A program made the translations under genes and the position numbers. Positions 24,661-36,585 of a stretch of DNA of 64,000 nt are shown in pieces. Numbering within the stretch: the first letter of the stretch is position 1; the number at the start of each line of letters is the position of its first letter. The stretch spans positions 127,135,462-127,199,461 of the forward strand of contig CM051455.1 of the NCBI GenBank assembly GCA_028274465.1, written 5' to 3'. The notes beneath the pieces were generated by a model. The model was not told where the DNA came from. It saw only the letters and a program-made list of their open reading frames with translations, and made no database searches. The DNA is from Plantago ovata (lineage: Eukaryota; Streptophyta; Magnoliopsida; Lamiales; Plantaginaceae).

Positions 24661-25750
24661 CAAGACTATCTCCAACGCCCAAAGATTCCGGTTTTGATTT
24701 ATTAGTGATCCAAACATTATAGATGATACTAACATCTGTTCAATTCAAAACCCATACAAATAGTCGGGATAATATGTGACGAGCACGTTGCATAATTTAA
24801 TAGGGGCGGTTATGATGTCCCAAAATTTTAAGAGTGTTTAATGATTAGTGATCGGAGCATTACAAATGATATTAGTGTTGAAGCCATTAAAAACCTGTAA
24901 GAGGTGGATGGTTGGTCGGGAATGTCCAAATGCCTATTAGGCTTGGCCGATATTGCACCCGCGATCGAACTTATCATTCACCACTGTGTAATTAACACTC
25001 TATGTCCTAGGTTATGTTTCCTTTTTCATTCATAATGTAATTGATTGCAAATAGAAAGTGTGTAACATTTAAGTTTTTGGGTATGTCCATGTCGCTATGA
25101 CGGATATGATATGATATTGGGACTTTTAGTGAAATTTTAGTGAAGCGAATGAACTTTCAATTTGTTTGATGTATTATTCATTTGGGCTCAACATGTTATA
25201 AACAAGCTTTTTATGATCATGTACCTCCGATTCGTTGAAACGGAACTAGACGTGTTAAGTCACTAAAATTCATTGTGGTGAAGGGTGCTTAAAGCACGTA
25301 GTGTGTCGAACAATACATGAATGGGTTAAGTCATTCAAACATTGTGCAAAATTCTTGTTTAAGAGCAAGTTTTGGAAAAGCGAGACCGCCAAACGAAGTC
25401 TGAACCAAAATAAGGTCTTGATCGTAGAATGGAAGTGGTGCAGTGGCGCTACTTCTCTGGCGGCGCTCCTCTGCAATTGGTTTGGAAGTCACTGGACTTT
25501 TGATGATTTTGGTGCTGCGACGCCAATTCCAGCAATGCGAGAGACACGCCCCTTCGTTGTTGTTTGGTGGGTTTAGGGTGGTTCTCTTGAAAAGACACAT
25601 CCCTCAAAGTGTGTTAATTAAATTTATTCATTCATCTTGGGACACTTGGGATGACGGTTTGAAACAAATTTTGACGAGGTGTAACACTTGGTAAATACTT
25701 TTTCTATAAATAGATTAAGAATTCATTTCTTAAAAAAAACACTTGCAAAT
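24661..25750. other. Unclassified spacer
   Basis: No supported gene. A GC-richer patch at 25370-25570 (GGCGGCGCTCCTCTGC-like) is open on both strands, which argues for compositional openness more than coding. It may belong to an unrecognised repeat. Confidence 0.4.
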
Positions 25751-25752
25751 TA

Positions 25753-26009
25753 CTTCCTCCGAAAACTTTATAGGTTCCCATTTGGTTTTGTTGACTTTTT
25801 CGATGTTCGATTTGACCTCAAATTAATCATAATTCATTGTGAAAAAACTAAATTTAAAAATTATATTATTAAAGTATACTTCTTATATTTTTGTAATATA
25901 ATTTTTAAAATTACTTTTTTCGTAATAAATTATGTTTAATTTGAGGTCAAACCGGGCATACAAAAAGTCAACAAAATCAAATGAGAACCTATAAAATTTC
26001 CGGAGTAAG
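25753..26009. mobile_element. Stowaway-like (Tc1/mariner) MITE
   Basis: 257 bp between TA dinucleotides (25751-25752 and 26010-26011). Long terminal inverted repeats start CTTCCTCCG and end CGGAGTAAG and extend inward through TATAGGTTCCCATTTG and its complement CAAATGAGAACCTATA. The interior is AT-rich and non-coding. Length, TA target site and CTCCCTCCG-like ends fit Stowaway MITEs. Confidence 0.85.
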
Positions 26010-26011
26010 TA

Positions 26012-27819
26012 ATATTCTTCTCCCTCTTTTTTGAATTTTTTGTACCTTTTATACTGAAATTAAATTGGACAGATTCAACTTATTGTAATGCTACTTTTTA
26101 AGAGTAGTTAATTTTATCATGGGATTATTATTGCAAATATTCTGTAAACACAAAAAACATACAGGTTGATTTTGTCTTACGAAGAGATGGTCGACTTTAC
26201 TCGTTATTGTATTGTTACTTGTTTGTTCAAACGTATCTCTCCAGAAAAAATCCACACACAACACATGGAAGCTATAAAAGGAGAGCCAGACTACATATCC
26301 ATTGAAAAGAGAGATTTGAAGGATTCCAGGATGATGTTAGACGATTAGGAAGAGGAATTGCGTGGCGGGTCTATATACAGTACTTATGGTTTAATTTTAA
26401 AAGTATCAATTCTTGCAGGATAGCTTTAAACATCAAAATCACGTTTAAAACCTTCAACCAAACATCAGGAATATGCGCAGCAGTGTTCTTCAGTATGCCT
26501 CAACATTTTCTCTGTCACTTAAAGACATTAAACAATGCTAACAGTCAAATTAAACCAATTACTACAGAACAATGGAGACGATCTGTCGATGACACATTAT
26601 ATTGACAGTACCATTGGCATCTTTAATTCTTTATACTGTAATAATTTGTTGCTTTAATTTGTATATTTATTTGGAATTTTGGACAGTTAGATCGATACAC
26701 AGCCTACTTTTGATTATGAAGCAAGTCCAAGCTAATTATGCAGCGTGCTTTTTATTATGTTTGTACACATATAGCTAGAATACATCATGCATGTACATAT
26801 ATATTTCCTATATATATTATATATATTGGTTGATGATTAATTATAAAGTTGTAGTATGTGCTTATTATATATTCTAGTGGTTATCTGTTGCCTATGCTTC
26901 TGGGCCTTTCTTTTAACTAAGAAAAGAAAGAACACCTTCACTTCTCTATTCATATTTGGCTTTTCCAGAAGTTATCTTCAATTTGTTTGATAAGTCGAAG
27001 TAGTATGTTGTCTTTTTGAACCACAAAAGGGGGAATCAAATTTTGCCTCCTTGGTGTACGTACATGTACACTTAACCAACGGGGGTGTGGCATATGTCTC
27101 TCTCTCTATATATATATTCATACCCCCAACCTTTAAGTTTTGGCTCCGCACTCTACTAAGTATGTGCACTATATTTTATATATCCTTAAGCATGAAACAA
27201 AACAAAGTATCTTACTTTCTACCTCATCGTGATCCTTACGAGGCAAAATTCACTTTCATGCATGTTAATATAATAAATTTACGAGATTTGTACAAGCGCA
27301 AGCTTTTAAACCCGGCCATCTTCTATCCAAATTATATTGTTGTTGTAGTTTTTGTTCCAATCATATTCATTCAGTGTGGGTGTGTCTCATGCCCAATTTT
27401 AGCTATTGTTTTTTTTTTTGTCTTCTGCCATGTCCAAACCATGCCTCTGATGTTCCTTTCATAATAAACTTTTAATAGTAATAATTACTCCCTATGTCTC
27501 ACATATCACTAAAACTTTATATGTTAGTATTAAAAAGTTTGAAACATAGTTTTAAGAGAAAAATTAAAATAGTAGTAGTAGTAGTAATTTGTGGGCTTGA
27601 GAAAGTAACAAGTACTTAGAGAGAGAAGAGATTCTTAATTTTGTCAACAATAAACAACACAGCTGAGCCTAGAACCCCCAGGCAAGTTAAATAAGAAGAT
27701 TTCTCTTAGAATCAGCATCACATATTTAATTACAAATAACACATGTTTATTGTTTCCGCTGTTAAATAAAATAAAAAAATAAAAAAAATTATTTTTCTAG
27801 AACATTTACGAGCATACGA
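26012..27819. other. Spacer with simple AT repeats and a MITE-end fragment
   Basis: Contains TATATA tracts near 26795-26830 and 27103-27117, and a TACTCCCTATGTC word near 27485 that looks like one end of another Stowaway-type element. No gene seen. Confidence 0.4.
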
Positions 27820-27825
27820 ACTAGG

Positions 27826-27991
27826 TATGTGTTTGGCATGACTTTATCAATCACCTTATAATGTAATTTTACTTAATTTGATCGTTTGATTATAAGAAAG
27901 TGACTGTTTGGTACAATATGGTGATTTGTTTGAAAAACTAATGTGTATAGCTTATTTTATCAGTCACATAAGTTTATTTTGTCAAACAGAC
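27826..27991. mobile_element. Possible hAT-like MITE
   Basis: About 166 bp starting TATGTGTTTGGCATGAC and ending TTGTCAAACAGAC, flanked by ACTAGG on both sides (27820-27825 and 27992-27997). hAT elements make 8-bp duplications, and the outer two bases differ here. The TGTTTGGC/GTCAAACA ends are a common plant hAT-MITE look. Confidence 0.4.
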
Positions 27992-28024
27992 ACTAGGACT
28001 ATAAACAAACTACGTATATTTTTT

Positions 28025-29105
28025 GAAACTAAGTAGCTTTTCATTCCAAGTAAACGATTGAGTACAACGCTCAAATACAAAGGAAACCAAAACTGCAAAC
28101 TAATCTAAAGGTCCTACCACCTGTTTTCTAACAAGCTATAAAAAATGTCAAAACTGAGGGTAACTATCAAATGACTGACAAATAGACAGCAGCCTAGGAT
28201 GGAAGGAGCATCGTCCCACTGCTTTCTGTACCACTTGTCGGAGCATCACCTGAAGATCCCATGTATGTTGCTGAAACATTCTTCTGTTTCGTTGCAACCA
28301 AACTGCATAAACTAGTTCTGTAACCAGGGTCTTAAGCATCTGATTCCTTGGCTTCCTCCCCTTTAGTTTCATGCTGATCTGGCTTAGATCTCCTTGCCAA
28401 TTATGTATCAATCCAGCCTCATTAAACCAGCCCAGCAGAGAACACTAGATTTTTTTTCACAATATGGCAGCCTAGGGAGACGTGTTGTACTGTTTCAAAC
28501 TTTGTGCCACAGAAGACACAATAGGGATCCACATCTAAACCAAATTTCACAAGTCTATCCTTTCTTGCTAATCGACCTCTCAAACATAGCCATAGTATAA
28601 ACTTCGCTCTGAGAGTCTCAATATTGTTTAAAATGCATTCTCTCCAATGAATTTTAACAGCACTTGGGCGCAAAGAGCAGTACATCTTCCTCATGCAGAA
28701 CTTTTCCAAGCCACGTTGCACTCTCCAGTCAGCATTTTGAGCAACACCATCTCTTATCCGCATCAATTTCTTAAACAGGAAGGATGATTGAGGTGGTTCA
28801 TCCATCACCATTAATGATTGATCACGAACATAGTAGGCATGGATCCATTGGATCCATAACTTGTCAGCTTTACTATGAATTGCCCACAGTAACTTCAAGA
28901 GACAAGTCTTGTTCCAAGATTCCAAATGTACTAACCCCAAGCCTCCTTCCTCCTTAGGCTTACAGACTTCTTCCCAATCAACTGGAGCCTTCGTCCCTCC
29001 AACATCCCCCGACCAGAGAAACTGTCGACAAATGGCATTTTATTTTCTTCATTACCTTCTTTGGAAAAGGGAACAATTGGCTCCAATTATTTTGGACCGC
29101 ATATA
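28025..29105 (-). mobile_element. 5-prime-truncated LINE, 3-prime part of ORF2
   Basis: On the minus strand the frames read as the post-RT region of a plant L1-like LINE: WSQLFPFPKKV near 29070, EEGGLGLVHLESWNK near 28920, and a zf-RVT (PF13966) pattern with FILWLCLRGRLARKDRL and CVFCGTKFETVQHVSLGC near 28500. A C-terminal helical piece follows (28148-28411). Several frame changes break it. The reverse transcriptase core and endonuclease are absent, as expected for a 5-prime-truncated insertion. The 3-prime end near 28020 has only a short A run on the minus strand. Confidence 0.82.
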
Positions 29106-29615
29106 GTACTTGAAGGAAAAGGATAAAAACGTGCACTTGGATCAATACTAGATTAGAAATTGGCCAGAGCATTGGGCCTAAATAGCAACCAAGTGCTATT
29201 TTCCCTAAAAGGATGGCATTGCACCTCCCATTTTTAAGGATATATTTTTTTTTAATTTATGTATATATATACCTAGTTCTGTTATATAGCTCAATGAATG
29301 AAATAATATTGGATCTGAAGGACTCAATGGTGGTTCTAGAATGAGTCAATGTTAGATTGAAAGTGAATCAATGTTGGATTTAAGATGATTTTCGGAGCGT
29401 TTGGAGCTCCTTTGAGAAACTCTTTTGGACGTCTTAAAAATAGAATTATATTTGGAGCTCTTTTTGCTCCAACACCCCGCACTATTCATCTTAAGGTCTT
29501 TTGGGACTTTTACTTTTCTGTCTCAGCTTTTGGCGTTTTTTTTTCAATTTACTTTACTTCTATTTTTCATCCATAAATAAAACCTCCACCACCACTACAA
29601 GAAAACAGCCATTTA

Positions 29616-29895
29616 GCGACGGAATAATAGGTACGGATAGCATCCGTCGCTATTTAGCGACGGATCGGTGAGTGTAGCGACGGATGAACACGAACTGCGC
29701 TCTAAGCTCAGTTCGTGCCACGAAACATCTAGTTCGTGTTCTAATTAGCGACGGATATGATTTCTCCGTCGCTATTATAGCGACGGATAACTTTATCCGT
29801 CGCTAAATATGTTGACCAGGCTATTTTTTATGAAGGAAAAAGGAAAATAAGTAAATAAATAAACATATAGCGACAGATGAATTCATCCGTCGCTA
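29616..29895. repeat. CACTA-1 left subterminal motif array
   Basis: About eight copies of TAGCGACGGAT or its complement ATCCGTCGCTA, several paired as short hairpins. In En/Spm such arrays bind TnpA. A TATA-like CGATATACAG sits at the inner edge near 29901, where the element promoter would lie. Confidence 0.85.
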
Positions 29896-30661
29896 AGTCG
29901 CGATATACAGACGACCGACCTTTCTTCTTCCTCATTTCTCTGTTTCTCCATTTTTTGTTTCTCTCGTTTCTGCTTCTTCTCCTTCGCTCGATCCATCTCC
30001 AAACTCAACCAATTCAAGCAAATTTTAGCTCAAATCGAAGCCTATCCAACAAGGAGTTCGATCCCTAATCAATTTGGAGGTTTTTTCAACAGTTTGAGGT
30101 AATTAACATAAACCCTAAATTTTGGGTATTTTTCATTTTGATAGTGATTTTGATTTTGATGGTGATTTTGATTGAATTTGTTCTATATTTATTGGAGGCT
30201 AGGGTACGAGGAGCAAGACACCTCCACCGCCGGATCGCCACCGCCACCGCGCCGGACCACCACCACTTACTTTCTCCCCCTCTTCCCCATTTAAAAGGTT
30301 AGGATTCATAAGTGTCAGTTTATTAATTTAAATTTAGGGTATGTTAATTTTAATTTAGGGTTTAGGATTTCTTGATTGAATTTGTTAATTGTTAATTTAG
30401 ATAGTACATCAAGTGAATTTTGTTTAAGATGCCTAACCCTTTTTTTTTTCGTTTTTTCTTTTTTTCTTTTATGTTATTATGTACTTAGTTTAACTCAATT
30501 TTAGAAATGCTCAATAAGCAAAAAGGAAAAAATGATTAATTAACTGAATAAGAAAAAAAGAATATGTGACTGCAATGAACACATATTAGAAAGATACAAA
30601 ATATAAAAAGTTAGAATTTTTATTAATAATATAGTTTACATAACTCAATTCTAGTCACTCT

Positions 30662-30978
30662 TCATCCCCTCGTCCTCATCCTCGGAGCTTGACTCCTCAT
30701 GTAGGAGCGACCAGTCGATGGCATCTTTTGGTTCCAAATTTGTTGTTGACATATCTTGCAAAAGACTCCTTGGTCTTCTAAGTGTTCAACCTCCTTGTGC
30801 TCACAAGGGGGAGGAGTAGGAGATTTGGGGGGGGGGGTATGGAGGAAATGCCTCTTGGAGAGCTTCTTCCATTTCAACCAACATTTCAGGATCAATTTGT
30901 GGTGGGGGAGAAGGTGGGGGGGGGGGGGGTGGAATGTGGGGGTGTTTCTTCAAATCTGAATTTGTTAGGGTTTTCCAT
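30662..30978 (-). pseudogene. Proline-rich opposite-strand ORF with C/H motif in CACTA-1
   Basis: Reading from ATG at 30978-30976 on the minus strand gives MENPNKFRFEETPPHSTPP, then a proline stretch encoded by long C runs (about 30914-30930 and 30827-30836). A second frame gives MLVEMEEALQEAFPP, and a third gives CEHKEVEHLEDQGVFCKICQ, which has a Cys/His spacing like a small zinc site, and stops at 30662. The frame is kept only if the C runs change length, so this is broken as sequenced, or the run lengths are sequencing errors. I do not recognise the protein; it may be a captured gene piece. Confidence 0.35.
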
Positions 30979-31470
30979 ATTTGTGTGAGAATATGTTAAA
31001 ATTAGGTGACTTCTTATAGTTGGTGTTGGGAATTCTAAAGGACAAATACACTTTATTGTTAATGTATTAATGTACACATTCATGTAGCCACATTCATGTA
31101 TAGGAAAAACTTATGAGGCATACATTTATGTAATGACTTTTAGGATTTTCGGAATTAAAAGATTTTTGGTAATATCTAATCATTTTATAAAGTGTGATGA
31201 TGATATACGTATATGCATAAAAAATACAAACACACTGTCCTTCGGACACACCATCACTTCCATATATATAGATTGATGAATGGTATGGTAGGCCTGGGCT
31301 TGTGAATGATTGTAGTACGCTGGTACCGTAACAACAACATTTCTAATGCCGTTGTTAATGTACGAGCGTATTTCAGCCATTCTCAAAGTTTAGTTCAATA
31401 TCGTAATCATGTAAACCCTCTATTCTTAATAAGTTGTATATACATAATGTAGTATGTGAGCAAGAAATGT

Positions 31471-31551
31471 GTCTGAATGTTTAGGAGTTTGAAGTCTCCA
31501 TCTTTAGTCAGTAACTAAAGATGGAGATTTCAAGATCCTAAAGATCCAGAC
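31471..31551. other. 81-nt near-perfect hairpin inside CACTA-1
   Basis: Arms 31471-31508 and 31514-31551 (38 nt each) pair around a 5-nt loop (CAGTA). Of 38 positions, 33 are Watson-Crick and two more are G-U wobbles. It lies 150 bp upstream of the ATG of the TnpA-like gene. Size and mismatch level resemble a plant miRNA/siRNA precursor foldback, but no expression can be inferred. Confidence 0.7.
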
Positions 31552-31580
31552 ATCCTTTCGTGTTCACATATAACGACGGA

Positions 31581-31638
31581 TTTGTCTAAACACATCTTGT
31601 ATTTGTCTAAACACATCTTGTATTTGTCTAAACACATT
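31581..31638 (+). repeat. 21-bp tandem repeat
   Basis: TTTGTCTAAACACATCTTGTA is present nearly three times with a 21-bp period, between the hairpin and the first exon of the CACTA-1 gene. Confidence 0.8.
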
Positions 31639-31700
31639 AAGAGTTTGTATTTTAGTGTTTTGTATTTGATTGTGATGATGCTATATGTATATTATTTTCC

Positions 31701-32499
31701 ATGGATCAAGCACAGCAACCGGGCGACCCTCGACGGATCAATGGGCTTCCAGTATTGTCCACCAACGGATCTAAGTAAGTTCTTAATAAATTGGTATTTA
31801 ATTGTTCTTGTATATATAGTTGTCGGTACTCCAACTTTTAATCTTTCAAAATGTGTGACAGGTTTCAACCTACTATAGCTTCTAGAAGGATTACAATGCT
31901 CATGAAAAGAGAGTTCTTTACGCCTCCTGGGAGTGGCGGAGAAAGGTGGGCTACGGTTCCTCGACCCGTGAAGGAGCACTTGTGGGAAGAATTCCAGGTA
32001 CTTTACTATCTTTACTTGAATATTTCTATATTGGATTCTTGGGGCATTGCCTTAATTATATACGTGTACGTACATTACTTGTTTATCTGTTATTGGGGCA
32101 TTGTCTATATTATGTATTCTTGGGGCATTGCCTATATTATCTATTCTTGGGACATTGCCTTTACTGTACATATGTGTACGCACATTATTCGTTCTTGTGG
32201 GGCACTGATGTGAGATTTTTTGTGGGATTGTTGTGTTGCAGAAGTACTACTATGTCCCTCCTGCCAATGCGGAGGAGATATTGAGGGTATTCAACATCCG
32301 GGCGGAAAAGATTCACAGGCATTCGAATCATTATGCCAAGGAAAGGTACTTTCGGCATAAAGAATGGGTTCGGTACCTCAATCCGGAGCATCGGGATCTG
32401 TGGTTGGAATCGTGGCAGAACCATGTGACCCATGAGCAGGCACATAGGGATGGGGCGTTGACGGCTGAAGGGGTCGGTTGGTTAGTGGAGAGCCCGTAG
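31701..32499 (+). CDS. Short TnpA-like (Transposase_24-type) protein of CACTA-1
   Basis: Three exons, 31701-31774, 31862-31997 and 32242-32499, with GT-AG introns and matching phases, total 468 nt (155 aa). It contains GSGGERWATVPRPVKEHLWEEF at the exon 2 end and KYYYVPPANAEEILRVF at the exon 3 start, followed by basic, aromatic-rich helices (HSNHYAKERYFRHKEWVRYL). This order matches the proteins of CACTA-2 and CACTA-3 and the plant Ptta/En/Spm family. Here the protein stops early (VGWLVESP) and lacks the later GxGNLxxxxAE and coiled-coil parts. It may be a truncated DNA-binding regulator of the subterminal arrays. The family call comes from pattern resemblance. Confidence 0.6.
32036..32215 (+). 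repeat. Minisatellite in intron 2 of the CACTA-1 gene
   Basis: About five imperfect copies of a TATTCTTGGGGCATTGCCTA unit with a period near 27-31 bp in the tightest part. Outer copies are interleaved with GTGTACGTACATTA. The intron precedes the exon starting KYYY. Confidence 0.75.
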
Positions 32500-32749
32500 G
32501 ATTAGTGCTTTTTAGGATTGTTATTCTTTATCAGTACATTTTAGGATTCTCGTTTATTTTAATGATTATCTTCGTACCTTTTAGTTTCTCTGTACGTACA
32601 CTTTTAGTTTTTTTATTGAAATTTCGATTATCGTAAAATGAATGAATCGTATATATTTTGTTAGTCGTACTCAATTTTGAGTTAAAATACAATTTTTCAC
32701 ATAAATTCAGTAAAACAAAAACTCAATTTAAAAAAAAAATCAGAGAAGT

Positions 32750-33066
32750 TAGCGACGGATTAGTTTATCCGTCGCCAAATTCCCTTTGAAGGGAATGACA
32801 CGTGTCCCTTAACGTTAGCGACAGATAACATAATCAGTCGCTATAGATACGGATAAAGTCATCCGTCTCTATGTTGGTCAACGACAATATAGCGACGGAT
32901 AAACTGAACCGTCGCTACATATAGCGACGGATAATATTAACCGTCTCTTTATTTTTTAGCGACGCCACTTTTCGCGACGTCCTATTTAGCGTCGGGCTTT
33001 CCGTCGCTATTGGTGTTTAGTGACGGATCGCTAACATATAGCGACGGATGGCGTGCGTCGCTAAAA
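32750..33066. repeat. CACTA-1 right subterminal motif array
   Basis: About ten copies of TAGCGACGGAT/ATCCGTCGCTA with a few variants (ATCAGTCGCTA, ATCCGTCTCTA), mirroring the left arm. Confidence 0.85.
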
Positions 33067-33864
33067 TCAGTTTTCCTTGTAGTGCACATATTCTCCTCAA
33101 ATTCCGTAACTGGTAAAAAACAAAAAAAACATTCCTTCTTACACCTCATTATTACCCTACCCTATATATCTATTTCCCTCCCAAAATTACTCCAAACACA
33201 ATTTTTCTCAACCTCCTTAATGGACTTCACTATTCCACTTTCAAAGAGAAATTCTTAAAATAGTTTTCCAAAGGAGCTCCAAACATCCAGTTTGTCTCTG
33301 ATCCGGATCCAATCCAATTCCAAAACCACTTTGGATCCAAAAATAATTACTCATTCGATCCGAGTCATTTATGATCCAAATCAAATCATGATTTCGTTCA
33401 ATCCAAAGCTTAAAATTCACATCCCTAATCATAAGTCACATTAAGAGCATTCACAACAGTTTCCCTATAAAAATTTCTTTAATATCGTTTTAAACTCGTT
33501 TCCTATAATACTTTTTTTTTTTTTGAAACGGCAAAAACAACTTTTATTAATTACCGAGCATAAGAAATGCTCGCAGATGATTACAAATACTCACGGAGCA
33601 TACTCCGGAATCAAAACATCCGAGATTATCCATAAATCACCAAAACAAGCTATACAACCTCCAACCCAACCCACCCCTTACAAACAACACTTTCAACCTT
33701 AACACCCTAGCAACACCGAACATTCCCAATTATCAAGTCAAACCACCATAACAACATGATAACTCATCTTAAAATCTTCAGCAGTCCTCCACAATTCCAA
33801 CAATATAGTACCATACGAATAGTCTTGAGATACCAAACCATCAATTCCTTATAGTTCCAACTGC

Positions 33865-34033
33865 TACCCCTAGCCAACCTCCTCCACCCTATACCCTTAC
33901 GGATAAGTGGCAAGAAATTTAAAGATGTGGTCCAGGATAGCATCGATTTACCCCTTGCCAACCCCCTACACCCTATGCCCTTACGGACAAGTGGCAAGCA
34001 ATTTAATGATGTGGTCCGGGATAGAATCGATAG
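33865..34033 (-). repeat. 84-bp tandem duplication in the LINE 3-prime UTR
   Basis: Two diverged copies with 84-bp period, anchored by CCCTTACGGATAAGTGGCAAG near 33894 and CCCTTACGGACAAGTGGCAAG near 33978. Each is followed by a GATGTGGTCC...GATAG block. Confidence 0.75.
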
Positions 34034-36036
34034 ATAAAGAAAGCATACCTGAATAATCCACCGCCCTTGTCAGTCAAACATTCCAAACCGAAAACACCTA
34101 CACCCACAAAACATACCTCTCAAGCCGACCATGAGAGCAAAAAACCAAGAGTACTAACCATCCCAACACACCACCCAATAAAACCAAATGAGGCGTATCT
34201 AAGCTACCAAAACATAGTGCTACCCACACAACTGCTATCAAGAGAAAACGGGTGACGGGCACATCCACACGAGGACATGTAATCCGTGCACACAACAAGA
34301 TCAATTAACAACAATTAATTATCGAGTGGACACTAGAATTGGACTTAAATACAAAACCACCAACAGCCTAAAAAACACCTCTTCCACAAAAATCATGAGT
34401 GCTACCCTTCTCACTTATAAAAAGAACACATAGATAGAGGAGAGGGAACAATCATTAGTACAATCGTGTAGTCCAGCTCCAACAACCATGTTATCTCAAT
34501 AAGAACTTACGAAAAGGACACCGCATGAAATCCATGAAAGCAACCCACAAAACCACTTTCAAATAAAAATCTCAAAATGCATAGTATCAACATCAATCAA
34601 ACAAAGCAAACATCAAAATAAACCCATCAACCATGCATACGCTGGCCTTAAAACCAATCTAGAAACAATCACCTTAACAACTCACCATACTCCAAGCCAC
34701 TCCGCACCCAAATTCCAGCACCATCATCATGCGGCCATGCACCAACAACACACCCACGACAAGACCTCTAAAATCTGCTCATCACTTGATCACTATCGAC
34801 TTCGTCAATCTACCCTTCCACCCGCCACCATCATGGATTTACACATACACCGAATACTATCCTGAAAATCAAGAGATCACAAATCACAAGCAAATCAATA
34901 AACACTAGTAGGATTGATTACACAAGATAACTCCCTTTAATTAGTGTATTGTCATCCTCCAAATATTGCCACCTCTCATGCCCCATCTTCATCTTTCCAC
35001 CCTGCACCTCCAAAGTAACAAACAGCAAACAAATCACAAGCAAAACATCGGGTCCAGCACCCACGAATGGAAACCAACAACATTAGACAACAATCCTTTC
35101 CCTTTAAACACATTCCACAACAATATCATTACTTTCTCAAATACTTCAAAAGCATTAAACTCCTCCTTTTGGAACAAAAGAACATTCCTAGCATACCATA
35201 GATTTCATAAAGTGACACTCCAAATGGCACCCCAACATTTTTTATTACACCTTACTCTAACTTTCAAATGATTTTCCAAAAAATCTTCTAGTGAATCACC
35301 ACTTACACCCTCGACCCCCACCCAATTATATACTAAAGTCCAAACTTTTTGAGCAAAAGGACACTCAATGAAAATGTGATTAATATTCTCCGGCCCCAAC
35401 AACCCACATCTCTTACAAGTTTTATCTTCCACACTCATAAAAATACCCCTTTTTCCAAATTCAATTTCGTATGAATTTTATCTTGCAAAGCTTTCCACAC
35501 AAATGCATTGACTTTTTCTTGGACCACATTATTCCACACCACTTTAGCCCACTTTTTCATTTTATTAGTTTCTTCTTTTGCATTCAACTTTCGATACCCA
35601 TCCCTAGTGGTATAAGTATTTGAATCTTCCCCCATCCAAACCCAACAATCATCAAAACCAACTCTAAGACTTACATCCCCCACCAACTTTTCAATGCTCT
35701 CCACTAAAACTTTCTCACGGTCTCTAAGGACTCTAGACCACGCCCACTTGAAGCACATACTATTACCATGCATGGATAATCGCTCACTAATGGTATAATC
35801 TTTCTCTCTCTCAAACCTAAACAATCTAGGGAACATCTCTTTTAAACTTAACTCCAAATTCCCCCACTTCACACCCCAAAAACTAGTCTTTTTCCCATCC
35901 TCAACTCTTCTAACACAATTTCCAGCAAACCAATCTCTACTCACCACCCCTTTCACAAGATCTTCCCACCAGTCGGACCACTTATGATGCTTTTTACCAT
36001 GCTTGTTTAAACCACTCACTACAAGAACTGGATACT

Positions 36037-36366
36037 TTACCGACGGATGGTATCCGTCGGTATCCGGGTACCGATCCGTCGGTAAGTACTTACCAACGGA
36101 TCGGTAACCACTTACCGACGGATAAATAGCCCGTCGCTATTTTATCCGTCGGTAATGCCGTTACCGTCGTTTCTTATTCGTCGCTAAATTTAGCGACGAA
36201 TAATACCGACGGACTGACGAATAGGGGCGTTGACCAGCCCTTATTCGTCTGACCGACGGATAAATTTATCCGTCGGTGACGGTTACCGACGGATAACGTT
36301 ATCCGTCGGTATGACCGGTTGACTTAGTCAACCGGAATTTACCGACGGATAAATTTATCCGTTGGT
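36037..36366. repeat. CACTA-2 arm array, TACCGACGG type
   Basis: More than a dozen copies of TACCGACGGAT and its complement ATCCGTCGGTA, often as palindromic pairs around AAATT or AACGTT. Only a short stretch near 36130-36200 keeps the CGTCGCTA/TAGCGACG form. Confidence 0.9.
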
Positions 36367-36585
36367 ATATTTTTTTTTCTTAAAATTTTTTTTTATTATT
36401 TTTCTTGATAATTGTACAACAACCTGTTTAATAATATAAATTTACGTACGTACTAAAAATTAAAAATCATTAAATTTGAATTGAAAATAAAATTCAATAA
36501 AATTCGATTCTTCAAATAGAAAAACGTTTACTACAAATGTAAATGTGAAAGTTTTACTACAAATGCCCAACTAAAATGTAGAAAT

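Larger units (their letters stand above)
29593..33084 (+). mobile_element. CACTA-1, non-autonomous CACTA (En/Spm) transposon
   Basis: 3492 bp from CACTACAAGAAAAC to CCTTGTAGTG, with a perfect 3-bp target duplication CAC (29590-29592 and 33085-33087). Both arms hold arrays of TAGCGACGGAT in both orientations. Inside are a short TnpA-like gene (31701-32499), an opposite-strand proline-rich segment (30662-30978) and a long hairpin (31471-31551). There is no recognisable TnpD-type transposase, so movement would need another element. Confidence 0.93.
29394..33288. mobile_element. Short TIR element split by CACTA-1
   Basis: The left part (29394-29592) begins GGAGCGTTTGGAGCTCCTTTG, and the right part (33085-33288) ends CAAAGGAGCTCCAAACATCC, an inverted pair. 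Without the CACTA insertion the element would be about 400 bp with a low-complexity interior, so a MITE-like host is likely. Superfamily and target duplication are not clear. Confidence 0.55.

Noticed and set aside
25301-25694. Coding regions on both strands
   Set aside because: Several frames are open at once in a GC-richer patch, with no domain, promoter or splice support.
29616-29895. A CRISPR-like array
   Set aside because: The repeats are inverted, unevenly spaced and bounded by CACTA termini in a plant genome.
31582-31878. A 98-aa protein beginning with a SKHILYL repeat
   Set aside because: It reads through a 21-bp tandem repeat and the first exon/intron of the CACTA-1 gene in another frame.
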